A stretch of DNA of 64,000 nt from DASZIT01 sp036268775 (GTDB lineage Bacteria > Actinomycetota > Acidimicrobiia > Acidimicrobiales > RAAP-2). Each line of letters opens with the position of its first letter. Within the stretch, counting starts at the first letter, position 1. The stretch covers positions 62,001 to 126,000 of the forward strand of contig DATATM010000005.1 in the NCBI GenBank assembly GCA_036268775.1. Reading direction: 5' to 3'. Shown in pieces: positions 8,854-16,254 of the stretch. Both the position numbers and the translations under genes were made by a program. The notes beneath the pieces were generated by a model that worked only from the letters and a program-made list of their open reading frames with translations, did no database searches and had not been told where the DNA came from.

Positions 8854-8940
8854 CCGGGCTCGATCCCATCGGTCTCGAATGCCAGTTGGTGGCGTCGGGG
8901 AACCGCTAACGAGCGCATTCGGCCCCTGGTCGACGGGCGA

Positions 8941-8946
8941 TACCAT
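8941..8946 (+). promoter_or_regulatory. Putative leaderless -10 element (TACCAT) of the UDG gene
   Basis: TACCAT ends six bases before the GTG at 8953, so transcription starting at normal distance would begin at or next to the start codon. No Shine-Dalgarno is visible. Confidence 0.5.
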
Positions 8947-8952
8947 TCGACG

Positions 8953-9522
8953 GTGCCGGAGATGACCGAGTTGGCCCACCTCGCTGCCGAGGCGGCCGGG
9001 TGCACAAAGTGTGCGCTGTCGGCCCATCGGACCCAGGTGGTGTTCGGGGTGGGCGACCCCGACGCCGACCTCCTCTTCGTCGGCGAAGCCCCCGGGCGGG
9101 ACGAGGATCTCCAGGGCGAGCCCTTCGTAGGGCGATCGGGCAAGCTCCTCGACCGGCTGATGGCCGAGGAGCTGGGCATCGACCGCTCCCGCTGCTACAT
9201 CGCCAATGTGGTCAAGTGCCGACCACCCGACAACCGCGACCCCAAACCCGACGAGATCGCCGCCTGCCGCCCCTACCTGGTCGCCCAGCTCGAGCTCATC
9301 CAGCCGGTGGTGGTGGTGACCCTCGGCAACTTCGCCACCAAGTTGCTGCTGGAGACGGACACCGGGATCACCCAGATGCGGGGGAAGAGTTACCGGTTCG
9401 GCCAGTCCCATCTGGTCCCCACCTACCATCCGGCCGCCGCCCTCCGATCCGGCGGCGCGGTGTTGGCCCAGATGCGGTCGGACCTGATCCGGGCCAAACA
9501 GCTGCTCGGGTGGTCGTCATGA
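8953..9522 (+). CDS. Uracil-DNA glycosylase, family 4 (iron-sulfur)
   Basis: This enzyme removes uracil from deaminated DNA, starting base-excision repair. The 189-aa protein has the family 4/5 active-site segment FVGEAPGRDEDLQGEPFVG and the C-terminal motif VPTYHPAAALR. Four cysteines fit a [4Fe-4S] cluster: C17 and C20 in GCTKCALS, then the Cys of NVVKCRPP and the Cys of AACRPYL, which are 16 residues apart as in the Thermus family 4 enzyme. The GTG at 8953 is the likely start, though an ATG lies three codons later. It overlaps tsaE by four bases (ATGA), so tsaE-tsaB-rimI are probably translated from the same mRNA. Confidence 0.93.
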   Translation: MPEMTELAHLAAEAAGCTKCALSAHRTQVVFGVGDPDADLLFVGEAPGRDEDLQGEPFVGRSGKLLDRLMAEELGIDRSRCYIANVVKCRPPDNRDPKPDEIAACRPYLVAQLELIQPVVVVTLGNFATKLLLETDTGITQMRGKSYRFGQSHLVPTYHPAAALRSGGAVLAQMRSDLIRAKQLLGWSS

Positions 9523-10058
9523 CCGCGCCGGGGGCGGCCATCGTGGTGGCCTCCGCCGGCCCCGAGGAGACCCAGGCCCTGGCGGCGGCGATCGCCCCGC
9601 TCTGCCGGGCCGGCGACGTGCTGTTGCTCGCCGGGGATCTGGGCAGCGGCAAGACCACCTTCGCCCAGGGCTTCGGCCGGGGGCTGGGGATCACCGAGCC
9701 CATCACCAGCCCCACCTTCGCGCTGGTCCGGGAGTACCGGCTCCACGACGGGGCCGGCGAATCGGGGCCGGGGCTCACCACCCTCCTGCACGCCGATGTC
9801 TACCGGCTCGAACAGCTCGGGGAGATCGCCGAGCTGGGCCTGGGGGAGTTGGTGGAGGACGGGGCGGTGGCGCTGGTCGAGTGGGGGGACGTGGCCGAGC
9901 CGGTGCTCGGCGAGGGAGCGCTGTCCCTCCGGTTGGAGGCCGGCCCCGAGGAGGGGGACGATCGCCGCACGGTGACCATCGGCAGGTCGGGCCGGCGGTG
10001 GGCCGATCGTTGGGAGCGACTGTCCGACGTCCTCGCCCCCTGGGCGGTCGGCGGGTGA
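9519..10058 (+). CDS. tsaE: tRNA threonylcarbamoyladenosine biosynthesis protein TsaE (ATPase)
   Basis: TsaE is the P-loop ATPase that works with TsaB-TsaD in making the t6A37 modification of ANN-decoding tRNAs. The 179-aa reading from the ATG at 9519 shows the Walker A loop LAGDLGSGKTTFAQG, the switch ITSPTFALVREY, the DVYRL motif and the Walker B-like VALVEWGD. ATG 9519 overlaps the UDG stop in an ATGA junction, the best evidence for this start. The stop overlaps the tsaB GTG in the same manner (GTGA). The C-terminal tail after about residue 150 is poorly conserved. The tsaE-tsaB-rimI order is standard. Confidence 0.94.
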   Translation: MTAPGAAIVVASAGPEETQALAAAIAPLCRAGDVLLLAGDLGSGKTTFAQGFGRGLGITEPITSPTFALVREYRLHDGAGESGPGLTTLLHADVYRLEQLGEIAELGLGELVEDGAVALVEWGDVAEPVLGEGALSLRLEAGPEEGDDRRTVTIGRSGRRWADRWERLSDVLAPWAVGG

Positions 10059-10837
10059 ACCTCCTCGCCATCGAGTCGGCCACCAACCTGGTCGGAGCCG
10101 CGGTGTTGACCGAGGCGGGGGCGGCGGCCGAGCGCAGCCACCAGGGTGGCCGTCAGCACGCCGAGCTGCTCGCCCCCACCATCGAGGAGGTCTGCGGCCT
10201 CTCCGGGCTCCGCGTCGACGACATCGGGGTCATCGCCGTCGATGTCGGGCCCGGGCTGTTCACCGGGCTCCGGGTCGGTGTCTCCACCGCCAAGGCCCTG
10301 GCCCAGGGGCTGGGGATCGGGGTCGTGGTCGCCAGCAGCCTCGACATCCTGGCCGCCGGGGCCGCGGCGATGGCCGGCGCCCACGGGGCCGGCACCGTGG
10401 TGGTGGTGGTCGACGGCCGCCGGGGGGAGGTCTTCACCGCCCGCTACCGCTTCGACGCCGCGGCCGCGGGCCCCGACCCGGTCCTCGATCCGGCCCCGGC
10501 CTGTGTCTCGCCGCCGGCACTGGTCACCCCCGAAGTCCTGACCCAGACGCTCATCGATCTCGGGGCGGGTCCGACCGAGCCGCTGGTGATGGTGGGCGAC
10601 GGTGCGGTGCGCTACGTCCATCTGTTGGCCGAGGTGCCGGGTGGCGATCTCGACCTGGCCGAGCGGGTGTCGTCGCCGTCCCCCCTGACCCTGGCCCGGC
10701 TGGCGCGCCTTCGCCTCCGGGCCGGCGCCCAGCCGCTGCCCCCCTCCGAGGTGGTCCCCGACTACCGCCGCCAGGCCGACGCCCGGATCAACTGGGAGCA
10801 GCGGATCGTCGATCCGGCGGTCCGGCCCCGGTCGTGA
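10055..10837 (+). CDS. tsaB: tRNA threonylcarbamoyladenosine biosynthesis protein TsaB
   Basis: TsaB is the inactive ASKHA-fold paralogue of TsaD and acts as the scaffold between TsaD and TsaE in t6A synthesis. The GTG at 10055 gives NLLAIESATNLVGAAVL, the expected first strand-loop. RQHAELLAPTIEEV and VDVGPGLFTGLRVGVSTAKA are the signature motifs. The 260-aa protein lacks the paired metal-binding histidines of TsaD, as expected. The region after residue 130, with VVDGRRGEVFTARY, is typical. It overlaps tsaE and rimI by four bases each, giving a tight translational cascade. Confidence 0.94.
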   Translation: MNLLAIESATNLVGAAVLTEAGAAAERSHQGGRQHAELLAPTIEEVCGLSGLRVDDIGVIAVDVGPGLFTGLRVGVSTAKALAQGLGIGVVVASSLDILAAGAAAMAGAHGAGTVVVVVDGRRGEVFTARYRFDAAAAGPDPVLDPAPACVSPPALVTPEVLTQTLIDLGAGPTEPLVMVGDGAVRYVHLLAEVPGGDLDLAERVSSPSPLTLARLARLRLRAGAQPLPPSEVVPDYRRQADARINWEQRIVDPAVRPRS

Positions 10838-11385
10838 CCGTCGACGAACCCCCGGCCCGGCACCAGGTGGTGATGGCGCCGATGCGGAACAAGGACCTCC
10901 GCGGCGTCCTGCGGATCGAATCCCAGGTGTTCCCTCACCCCTGGTCCCACCGCTTGTTCGTGGAGGAGTTGGCCCAGCGGAAGTCCCGGGCCTACCGGGC
11001 CGCCTGGATCGGGGGGGAGATCGTCGGCTTCGCCGGGCTGATGCTGATCGACGACGAGGCCCACGTGAACAACATCGCGGTGGACCCCACCTGGCAGGGC
11101 CGGGGGCTCGGCCGGCTCATCCTCTTGGACATGACCCGGGTGGCCCTGGAGCTCGGCTCCCGCCACCTGACGCTGGAGGTGAGGGTGGGGAACCAGCCGG
11201 CCATCGCCCTCTACCGCCGGTTCGGCATGGCCCCGGTGGGGGTCCGCCCCAACTACTACCCCGAGACCGGGGAGGACGCTCTGGTCATGTGGGTGCGCGA
11301 CATCGACTCGGCGACCTACGACCAGCGGCTGGCCGCCATCGAGGCATCGCTCCCCGACGATCTGGCCCTGACCTCCCGGCGCTGA
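10834..11385 (+). CDS. rimI: Ribosomal-protein-alanine N-acetyltransferase-like GNAT
   Basis: RimI-type GNATs use acetyl-CoA to acetylate protein N-termini; the classic substrate is ribosomal protein S18. The 183-aa product has the acetyl-CoA pyrophosphate loop VDPTWQGRGLGRLIL at about residues 88-102 (Q-x-x-G-x-G). The RimI-like end of motif B is VRVGNQPAIALYRRFGMAPV, followed by RPNYYPETGEDALVMW. A 10-20 residue N-terminal extension precedes the GNAT core, and the tail after residue 160 is lineage specific. GTG 10834 overlaps the tsaB stop (GTGA). Placement between tsaB and tsaD is the usual rimI position, which supports the name over a generic GNAT. Confidence 0.9.
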   Translation: MTVDEPPARHQVVMAPMRNKDLRGVLRIESQVFPHPWSHRLFVEELAQRKSRAYRAAWIGGEIVGFAGLMLIDDEAHVNNIAVDPTWQGRGLGRLILLDMTRVALELGSRHLTLEVRVGNQPAIALYRRFGMAPVGVRPNYYPETGEDALVMWVRDIDSATYDQRLAAIEASLPDDLALTSRR

Positions 11386-11403
11386 GCCGGGGCCGCCCGC
11401 CGG

Positions 11404-11409
11404 TAGCCT
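11404..11409 (+). promoter_or_regulatory. Putative leaderless -10 element (TAGCCT) of tsaD
   Basis: TAGCCT ends eight bases before the ATG at 11418. The 32-base gap after rimI contains no recognisable Shine-Dalgarno, so tsaD probably has its own leaderless promoter. Confidence 0.5.
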
Positions 11410-11417
11410 TCCCGTCC

Positions 11418-12449
11418 ATGGCCATCCTCCCGATCCCCGGGGTGCACCGGGTGCTGGGCATCGAGACCTCCTGTGACGAGACCGCCGCCGCGGTGGTCGA
11501 CGGGGGGTCGGTCATCGTGTCGTCGGTGGTGAGCAGCCAGATCGACCTCCACGCCCGCTACGGCGGGGTGGTCCCCGAACTGGCCGGCCGGGCCCACGTG
11601 GAATTGCTGACTCCGGTGCTGGCCGACGCCCTGGCCGCCGCCGGGAGCGACGAGTCCGGCTCCGGCATCGATGCCATCGCCGTCACCTACGGCCCCGGAC
11701 TGATCGGCTCCCTGCTGGTGGGGGTGGCCGAAGCCAAGGGGCTGGCCCTGGCCTGGGACGTCCCCTTCGTCGGCGTCAACCACCTCGAAGCCCACCTGTT
11801 CGCCTCCCTGCTCGAACAGCCGGATCTGGGCTGGCCGCTGGTGGTGCTGCTGGTCTCCGGCGGCCACACCCTGTTGGTGGAGGTGTCCGCCCCCGGCCGC
11901 TACCGATTGCTGGGGGGCACCGTCGACGACGCCGCCGGGGAGGCCTTCGACAAGGTGGCCCGGTTCCTCGGTCTCGGCTACCCGGGGGGGCCGGCCATCG
12001 ATGCCATCGCCGACCAGGGGGACCCGGCCGCCTTCGCCTTCCCCCGGGCGTTCCTGGACGACGGCTACGACTTCTCCTTCAGCGGGTTGAAGACCTCGGT
12101 GGTGAACATGGTCCGCAAGCGCCCCGAGGCCGACACCGCCGACGTGGCCGCCTCCTTCCGCCAGGCGGTGGTCGACGTCCTGGTGGCCAAGGCCCGGCGG
12201 GCCGCCGCCGAGGTCGGGGCCAAGGCGTTGTGCCTGGCCGGGGGAGTGGCGGCCAACTCCCTCCTCCGCCAGCGGGTGGTCGAGGCCTGCGCGGAGGACG
12301 GCATCGGGGCGTTTCTCCCCACCCGGGCCCTCTGCACCGACAACGCCGCCATGGTGGCGGCGGCCGGCTGGTGGCGATTGGGCCATGTCGGCCCCTCCGC
12401 GATGACCCTGGGCGCCGACCCCAACCTCCGGCTGGTCCCCACCGCCTGA
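11418..12449 (+). CDS. tsaD: tRNA N6-adenosine threonylcarbamoyltransferase
   Basis: TsaD is the catalytic subunit that transfers threonylcarbamoyl from TC-AMP to A37 of tRNA. The ATG at 11418 yields a 343-aa protein with GIETSCDETAAAVVDGG, the ASKHA phosphate loop. The metal-binding histidines are in VNHLEAHLFASLLE (H-x4-H), followed by VLLVSGGHTLLVE. GEAFDKVARFLGLGYPGGP and CLAGGVAANSLLR are further conserved segments, and ALCTDNAAMVAAAG ends the core. With tsaE and tsaB upstream, most of the t6A system is present; TsaC/Sua5 is not in this window. Length and motifs are complete. Confidence 0.96.
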   Translation: MAILPIPGVHRVLGIETSCDETAAAVVDGGSVIVSSVVSSQIDLHARYGGVVPELAGRAHVELLTPVLADALAAAGSDESGSGIDAIAVTYGPGLIGSLLVGVAEAKGLALAWDVPFVGVNHLEAHLFASLLEQPDLGWPLVVLLVSGGHTLLVEVSAPGRYRLLGGTVDDAAGEAFDKVARFLGLGYPGGPAIDAIADQGDPAAFAFPRAFLDDGYDFSFSGLKTSVVNMVRKRPEADTADVAASFRQAVVDVLVAKARRAAAEVGAKALCLAGGVAANSLLRQRVVEACAEDGIGAFLPTRALCTDNAAMVAAAGWWRLGHVGPSAMTLGADPNLRLVPTA

Positions 12450-12496
12450 ATCCCGCCGCGCGTCCGCCCTGGTAGGCGTCGAATCCAGCGACGATG

Positions 12497-12525
12497 TTGC
12501 CTCCGGGCGGCCGGGTCGCTATGTT
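12497..12525 (+). promoter_or_regulatory. groESL sigma70-like promoter
   Basis: TTGCCT (12497-12502) and TATGTT (12520-12525) are separated by exactly 17 bases. The -10 overlaps the first bases of the CIRCE repeat, so HrcA binding should block RNA polymerase. This is the best -35/-10 pair in the window. Confidence 0.7.
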
Positions 12526-12550
12526 GGCACTCGCAACCCTAGAGTGCTAA
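12524..12550 (+). promoter_or_regulatory. CIRCE operator (HrcA-binding inverted repeat)
   Basis: TTGGCACTC, nine bases, then GAGTGCTAA: a 9-9-9 inverted repeat differing from the CIRCE consensus (TTAGCACTC-N9-GAGTGCTAA) by one base in the left arm. It lies 25 bases before the groES ATG. HrcA, the known CIRCE repressor, is not encoded in this window. Confidence 0.95.
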
Positions 12551-12575
12551 TACGTGCCACAGGAGGCCCGATCAG

Positions 12576-12869
12576 ATGAGTCTGCAACCCCTCGACGACC
12601 GCATCGTCGTCCGTCCCAATGAGTCCGAAGAGACCACGGCGTCAGGCCTGGTCATCCCCGATACCGCCAAAGAGAAGCCCCAGCAGGGCGAAGTCCTGGC
12701 CGTCGGCCCCGGTCGCCGTGCCGAGGCGTCCGGCGAGCTGATCCCCTTGGATCTGGCCGTCGGGGACACCGTCGTCTATTCCAAGTACGGCGGCACCGAG
12801 ATCAGCTCCGACGGTGAGGACCTGTTGATCCTCTCGAGCCGGGATGTGCTGGCCAAGGTGGTCAAGTAA
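12576..12869 (+). CDS. groES: Co-chaperonin GroES (Hsp10)
   Basis: GroES is the heptameric lid of the chaperonin chamber. The 97-aa protein is full length, with LQPLDDRIVVRPNESEE at the N-terminus, the mobile GroEL-binding loop ETTASGLVIPDTAKEKPQQG, and DTVVYSKYGGTEI near the end. AGGAGG at 12561-12566 sits nine bases before the ATG, a strong ribosome-binding site. Expression is predicted to be heat-inducible through the CIRCE element. It overlaps groEL by one base (TAATG). Confidence 0.98.
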   Translation: MSLQPLDDRIVVRPNESEETTASGLVIPDTAKEKPQQGEVLAVGPGRRAEASGELIPLDLAVGDTVVYSKYGGTEISSDGEDLLILSSRDVLAKVVK

Positions 12870-14530
12870 TGCCGAAGATCCTCAAGTTTGACGACGCTGC
12901 CCGTCGCAGCCTCGAAGCCGGGGTCAACAAGCTGGCCGACACCGTCAAGGTGACCCTCGGGCCGAAAGGCCGCAACGTGGTCATCGAGAAGAAGTTCGGT
13001 GCCCCGACGATCACCAACGACGGCGTCTCCATCGCCCGCGAGGTCGAGCTCGACGACGTGTTCGAGAACATGGGCGCCCAGCTGGTGAAGGAAGTGGCGA
13101 CCAAGACCAACGACGTCGCCGGGGACGGCACCACCACCGCCACCGTGCTGGCCCAGGCCCTCATCCGTGAGGGTCTCCGCAACGTCGCCGCCGGCGCCAA
13201 CCCCCTGGGTCTGCGCAAGGGCATCGACAAGGCGGTCGACGCCGCGGTCAAGTCCATCAAGGATCAGTCGAAGGAGATCGACTCCAAGACGGAGATCGCC
13301 CAAGTGGCCGCCATCTCCGCCGCCGACGCCGCCATCGGCGAGGTGCTGGCCGACGCCATCGACCGGGTGGGCAAGGACGGCACCGTGACCGTCGAGGAAT
13401 CCAACACCTTCGGCATCGACCTCGAGTTCACCGAGGGGATGCAGTTCGACAAGGGCTACCTCTCCCCCTACTTCGTGACCGACGCCGAGCGCCAGGAAGC
13501 CGTCCTCGACGATCCGCTCATCCTCTTCGTCAACCAGAAGATCAGCTCGGTTCACGACCTGGTCCCGGTCCTCGAGAAGGTAATGCAGGCGGGCAAGCCG
13601 CTGCTGATCGTGGCCGAGGATGTGGAAGGCGAAGCGCTGGCCACCCTGGTGGTCAACAAGATCCGGGGCACGTTCACCTCGGTGGCCGTCAAGGCCCCCG
13701 GCTTCGGTGAGCGCCGCAAGTCGATGCTCCAGGACATGGCCGTCCTCTCCGGCGGCCAGGTGATCTCCGAGGAGATCGGCTTGAAGCTGGACACCACCAC
13801 CGTCGACCTGCTGGGCAAGGCCCGGCGGGTGATCGTCACCAAGGACGACACCACCATCGTGGAGGGCGGCGGCAGCGAGGACGACGTCAAGGGTCGCATC
13901 GCCCAGATCAAGCGGGAGATCGACGACACCGACTCCGACTGGGATCGGGAGAAGCTCCAGGAGCGTCTGGCCAAGCTGGCCGGCGGCGTGGCCGTCGTCA
14001 AGGTCGGCGCCGCCACCGAGGTCGAGTTGAAGGAGAAGAAGCACCGCATCGAAGATGCGCTCTCCGCCACTCGGGCCGCGGTCGAAGAGGGCATCGTGGC
14101 CGGGGGCGGCACCGCCCTGGTCCGTTCCCGCTCCGCGGTCCAGGCCGTCATCGACTCGCTGGAGGGCGACGAGGCGACCGGAGCGTCGATCGTGGCCAAG
14201 GCCCTGGCGGCGCCGTTGGCGGCCATCGCCAACAACGCCGGCCTCGAGGGGTCGGTCTACGTCCGCCAGGTGGAAGCCGAGACCGGCTCGATCGGTCTCA
14301 ATGCCGCCACCGGCGAACTGGTCGACCTGGTGAAGGCGGGGGTCATCGACCCGGCCAAGGTCACCCGTTCAGCCCTGCAGAACGCCGCCTCCATCGCCGG
14401 ATTGCTGCTGACCACCGAGGCCCTGGTGGCCGACAAGCCCGAAAAGGCCGACCCGGGAGCGGCGGCGGCCGCCGCCGCGGCCATGGGCGGCGGCATGGGC
14501 GGTATGGGTGGCATGGGCGGCATGATGTAA
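12869..14530 (+). CDS. groEL: Chaperonin GroEL (Hsp60)
   Basis: GroEL is the 60-kDa chaperonin subunit that folds proteins with ATP and GroES. The 553-aa protein shows VTLGPKGRNVVIEKKFGAP and AGDGTTTATVLAQA in the equatorial ATP site, and apical-domain segments such as KAPGFGERRKSML. The EEGIVAGGGTALVR motif is intact. The C-terminus is the classical Gly-Met tail with repeated GGM after a run of Ala, which marks a housekeeping-type GroEL rather than the His-rich actinobacterial paralogue. The ATG overlaps the groES stop. CIRCE control applies to both genes. Confidence 0.98.
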   Translation: MPKILKFDDAARRSLEAGVNKLADTVKVTLGPKGRNVVIEKKFGAPTITNDGVSIAREVELDDVFENMGAQLVKEVATKTNDVAGDGTTTATVLAQALIREGLRNVAAGANPLGLRKGIDKAVDAAVKSIKDQSKEIDSKTEIAQVAAISAADAAIGEVLADAIDRVGKDGTVTVEESNTFGIDLEFTEGMQFDKGYLSPYFVTDAERQEAVLDDPLILFVNQKISSVHDLVPVLEKVMQAGKPLLIVAEDVEGEALATLVVNKIRGTFTSVAVKAPGFGERRKSMLQDMAVLSGGQVISEEIGLKLDTTTVDLLGKARRVIVTKDDTTIVEGGGSEDDVKGRIAQIKREIDDTDSDWDREKLQERLAKLAGGVAVVKVGAATEVELKEKKHRIEDALSATRAAVEEGIVAGGGTALVRSRSAVQAVIDSLEGDEATGASIVAKALAAPLAAIANNAGLEGSVYVRQVEAETGSIGLNAATGELVDLVKAGVIDPAKVTRSALQNAASIAGLLLTTEALVADKPEKADPGAAAAAAAAMGGGMGGMGGMGGMM

Positions 14531-14540
14531 CCAGGGACGC

Positions 14541-14557
14541 GGGTGCCTCTGGCACCC
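14541..14557 (+). terminator. Stem-loop after groEL
   Basis: GGGTGCC-TCT-GGCACCC is a perfect 7-bp stem with a 3-base loop, 10 bases after the groEL stop. No T-tract follows, which is common in GC-rich actinobacteria. Confidence 0.6.
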
Positions 14558-14606
14558 AGTGTCTGGTCGATGGCCGGGTCCTTCGTGGGCTCGGCCATCG
14601 TCGTGC

Positions 14607-14647
14607 CCGGCCGGCGGATCAGACCGGCGGATCAGACCGCCGGCCGG
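14607..14647. repeat. Inverted repeat with internal tandem 13-mer between convergent genes
   Basis: An 11-bp perfect inverted repeat (CCGGCCGGCGG at 14607-14617, CCGCCGGCCGG at 14637-14647) encloses two exact tandem copies of GGCGGATCAGACC (14613-14625 and 14626-14638). The right arm overlaps the 3' end of the minus-strand small membrane protein gene. It may act as a bidirectional terminator. Confidence 0.65.
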
Positions 14648-14853
14648 TCGGCCTCCGGCACGTAGCGGCGCTCCCCGGACCCGTCCAGCCACACCCGCAT
14701 CACCCGGTTGGTGGAGGGGTCGTTGAAGACCTCGTCGGTGGGTCGCCAGTCGGGTTGGGGACGGTCGGACTCCCCGTGGCGGCGGAGGAAGATGCTGTAG
14801 ATCAGCACCCCGACGATCACCAGCCCGATGATCACCGGGATAACGACGGCCAC
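14632..14853 (-). CDS. Small single-span membrane protein
   Basis: I do not recognise a named family. The 73-aa protein has one hydrophobic segment (about residues 2-20, AVVIPVIIGLVIVGVLIYSI) followed by FLRRHGESDRP and a polar C-terminal half with DPSTNRVMRVWLDGSGERRY. The positive residues after the helix predict a cytosolic tail. The GTG at 14853 is supported by AGGGAGGG five bases upstream. It lies 11 bases after the YbjQ-like gene on the same strand and is probably co-transcribed with it. The short gene might be spurious, but the ribosome-binding site and clean membrane segment argue for it. Confidence 0.65.
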   Translation of the reverse strand: MAVVIPVIIGLVIVGVLIYSIFLRRHGESDRPQPDWRPTDEVFNDPSTNRVMRVWLDGSGERRYVPEADRPAV

Positions 14854-14864
14854 CCCGGCCCTCC

Positions 14865-15233
14865 CTAGTTGGCGCCGACGATGACCGCGGTGCCGTAGGC
14901 GACGATCTCGGTCAACGACTGGCCGACTTCCGAGGAGTCGAAGCGCATGGAGACGATGCCGTTGGCGCCGACCAGGCGGGCGTTCTCGATCATGCGATCC
15001 ATGGCGTGACGGCGGCTGTCCTCCACCAGGCGGGTGTACTGCTTCACCTCGCCGCCGGCCATGGCCTTGAACCCGGCGGTGATGCCCTTGCCGATCCCCA
15101 TCGACCGGACCACCACCCCGAAGACCATCCCCAGGCTCCGTTGCACCGGCCACTCGGGAAACTCGAGCGCGGTGGTGATCGGAAACTGCGCGACCCCCGG
15201 CTGCCCGTACTGGGGTGCTTCCTCGTCGGCCAT
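14865..15233 (-). CDS. YbjQ/UPF0145-like protein
   Basis: This 122-aa protein belongs by pattern to the YbjQ (UPF0145, DUF74) family, small proteins that form pentamers and have no settled function. Supporting segments are GMVFGVVVRSMGIGKGI, the helix with RLVEDSRRHAMDRMIENA, and LVGANGIVSMRFDSSE with EIVAYGTAVIV at the end. The ATG at 15233 has GGGAGG eight bases upstream. The frame remains open for 43 more codons, but those are low in conserved features. It converges on groEL and is divergent from the NUDIX gene. An older 'heavy-metal-binding' label for this family rests on weak evidence. Confidence 0.8.
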   Translation of the reverse strand: MADEEAPQYGQPGVAQFPITTALEFPEWPVQRSLGMVFGVVVRSMGIGKGITAGFKAMAGGEVKQYTRLVEDSRRHAMDRMIENARLVGANGIVSMRFDSSEVGQSLTEIVAYGTAVIVGAN

Positions 15234-15328
15234 GGTTGTTGCCTCCCGCATCGACTGTCTCGGCGCCCCGGTGGGTGTCGGTGCGGGCAACGCTACCGGT
15301 CGGCGGGCGGCTCCGCCGGGTGCGCCCG

Positions 15329-15334
15329 TAACCT
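15329..15334 (+). promoter_or_regulatory. Putative leaderless -10 element (TAACCT) of the NUDIX gene
   Basis: TAACCT ends nine bases before the ATG at 15344. No Shine-Dalgarno is evident. Confidence 0.4.
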
Positions 15335-15343
15335 TGGACGGAC

Positions 15344-16117
15344 ATGTCCTCGCCACCTCCACCCACCCCGCCCACCGGTCCCCGGGTGATTCCCCGACCC
15401 CTCGTCTCCCGCCCCGGAGGGGCCGCCCCCTGGGCCGGGCTCCCGGCCTCCGCCCGGCGCCAACTCCGCCTCGAGCGGGTGCTCTCGGCCGTCGAGAAAG
15501 GCCGGGTCGAACTGGCCGACACGGGCGACGGGGGCACGGCCGAGTCCATCCTCTCGATTTCCGGGGTGGTGGTCACCGGCCGGCCGGCGGCGGTGCTGGT
15601 TCCCCTCTTCGAGGAGGACGGCGAGACCCGGGTGATCCTCACCGTGCGCTCCAGCCAGCTCCGCTCCCACACCGGCGAGGTGGCGTTCCCCGGCGGTCGG
15701 CTCGATCCGGGTGAATCGGTCGAAGACGGCGCCCGGCGGGAGGCCTACGAGGAGATCGGCCTGGATCGGTCCTCCGTCGAGATCGTCGGCCCGTTGAACA
15801 CCCTGCCCACCGTGTCTTCCAACACCTTGATGACACCGGTGGTCGGCGTCCTCCCGGGCCGGCCCACCCTGATCGCCGAGCCCGACGAGGTGGCCCGGAT
15901 CTTCGATGTCGCCCTGTCCGAATTGCTGGCCGACGATGTCTTCGCGGAGGAATGGTGGACGGTCCCGGGCCGTCCGGGGATGGACGGGGCCGAGGGCGGC
16001 GGCTTCCCGGTCTGGTTCTTCCACGCCGGCGGGGAGACCATCTGGGGGGCCACGGCCAGGGTTCTGGTCGAGTTGCTCTGCCTGACGCTGGGCTTGCCGG
16101 TCCCCTACAGCCACTGA
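15344..16117 (+). CDS. NUDIX hydrolase, CoA pyrophosphatase type
   Basis: This is a predicted CoA (or CoA-ester) pyrophosphatase that cleaves CoA to 4'-phosphopantetheine and 3',5'-ADP. The Nudix box is complete: G-x5-E-x7-R-E-x2-E-E-x-G, spanning GRLDPGE and REAYEEIGL at about residues 117-140. Just before it is RSSQLRSHTGEVAFPGG, which matches the UPF0035 segment specific to CoA-type Nudix enzymes. The 257-aa length includes a Pro-rich N-terminal extension of about 35 residues. It stands alone between divergent ybjQ-like and downstream guaB3. Substrate is assigned by motif only. Confidence 0.87.
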   Translation: MSSPPPPTPPTGPRVIPRPLVSRPGGAAPWAGLPASARRQLRLERVLSAVEKGRVELADTGDGGTAESILSISGVVVTGRPAAVLVPLFEEDGETRVILTVRSSQLRSHTGEVAFPGGRLDPGESVEDGARREAYEEIGLDRSSVEIVGPLNTLPTVSSNTLMTPVVGVLPGRPTLIAEPDEVARIFDVALSELLADDVFAEEWWTVPGRPGMDGAEGGGFPVWFFHAGGETIWGATARVLVELLCLTLGLPVPYSH

Positions 16118-16254
16118 CTGGGAATTGGCCGTTCACCCTCGCCGGGGCCGGGGGCGCCAAGCGGTATCGTGGGGGGAAGCTGATCGGCAAGGTTCACGGA
16201 GGATTGCCGACCGGAACGTTCGTAATTCGCACCCATGGGCCGGAGGAGACAGAC

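Noticed and set aside
12460..12500. tRNA T-arm-like string GCGTCGAATCC
   Set aside because: No matching acceptor stem, D-arm or anticodon arm surrounds it. It lies in the groES leader.
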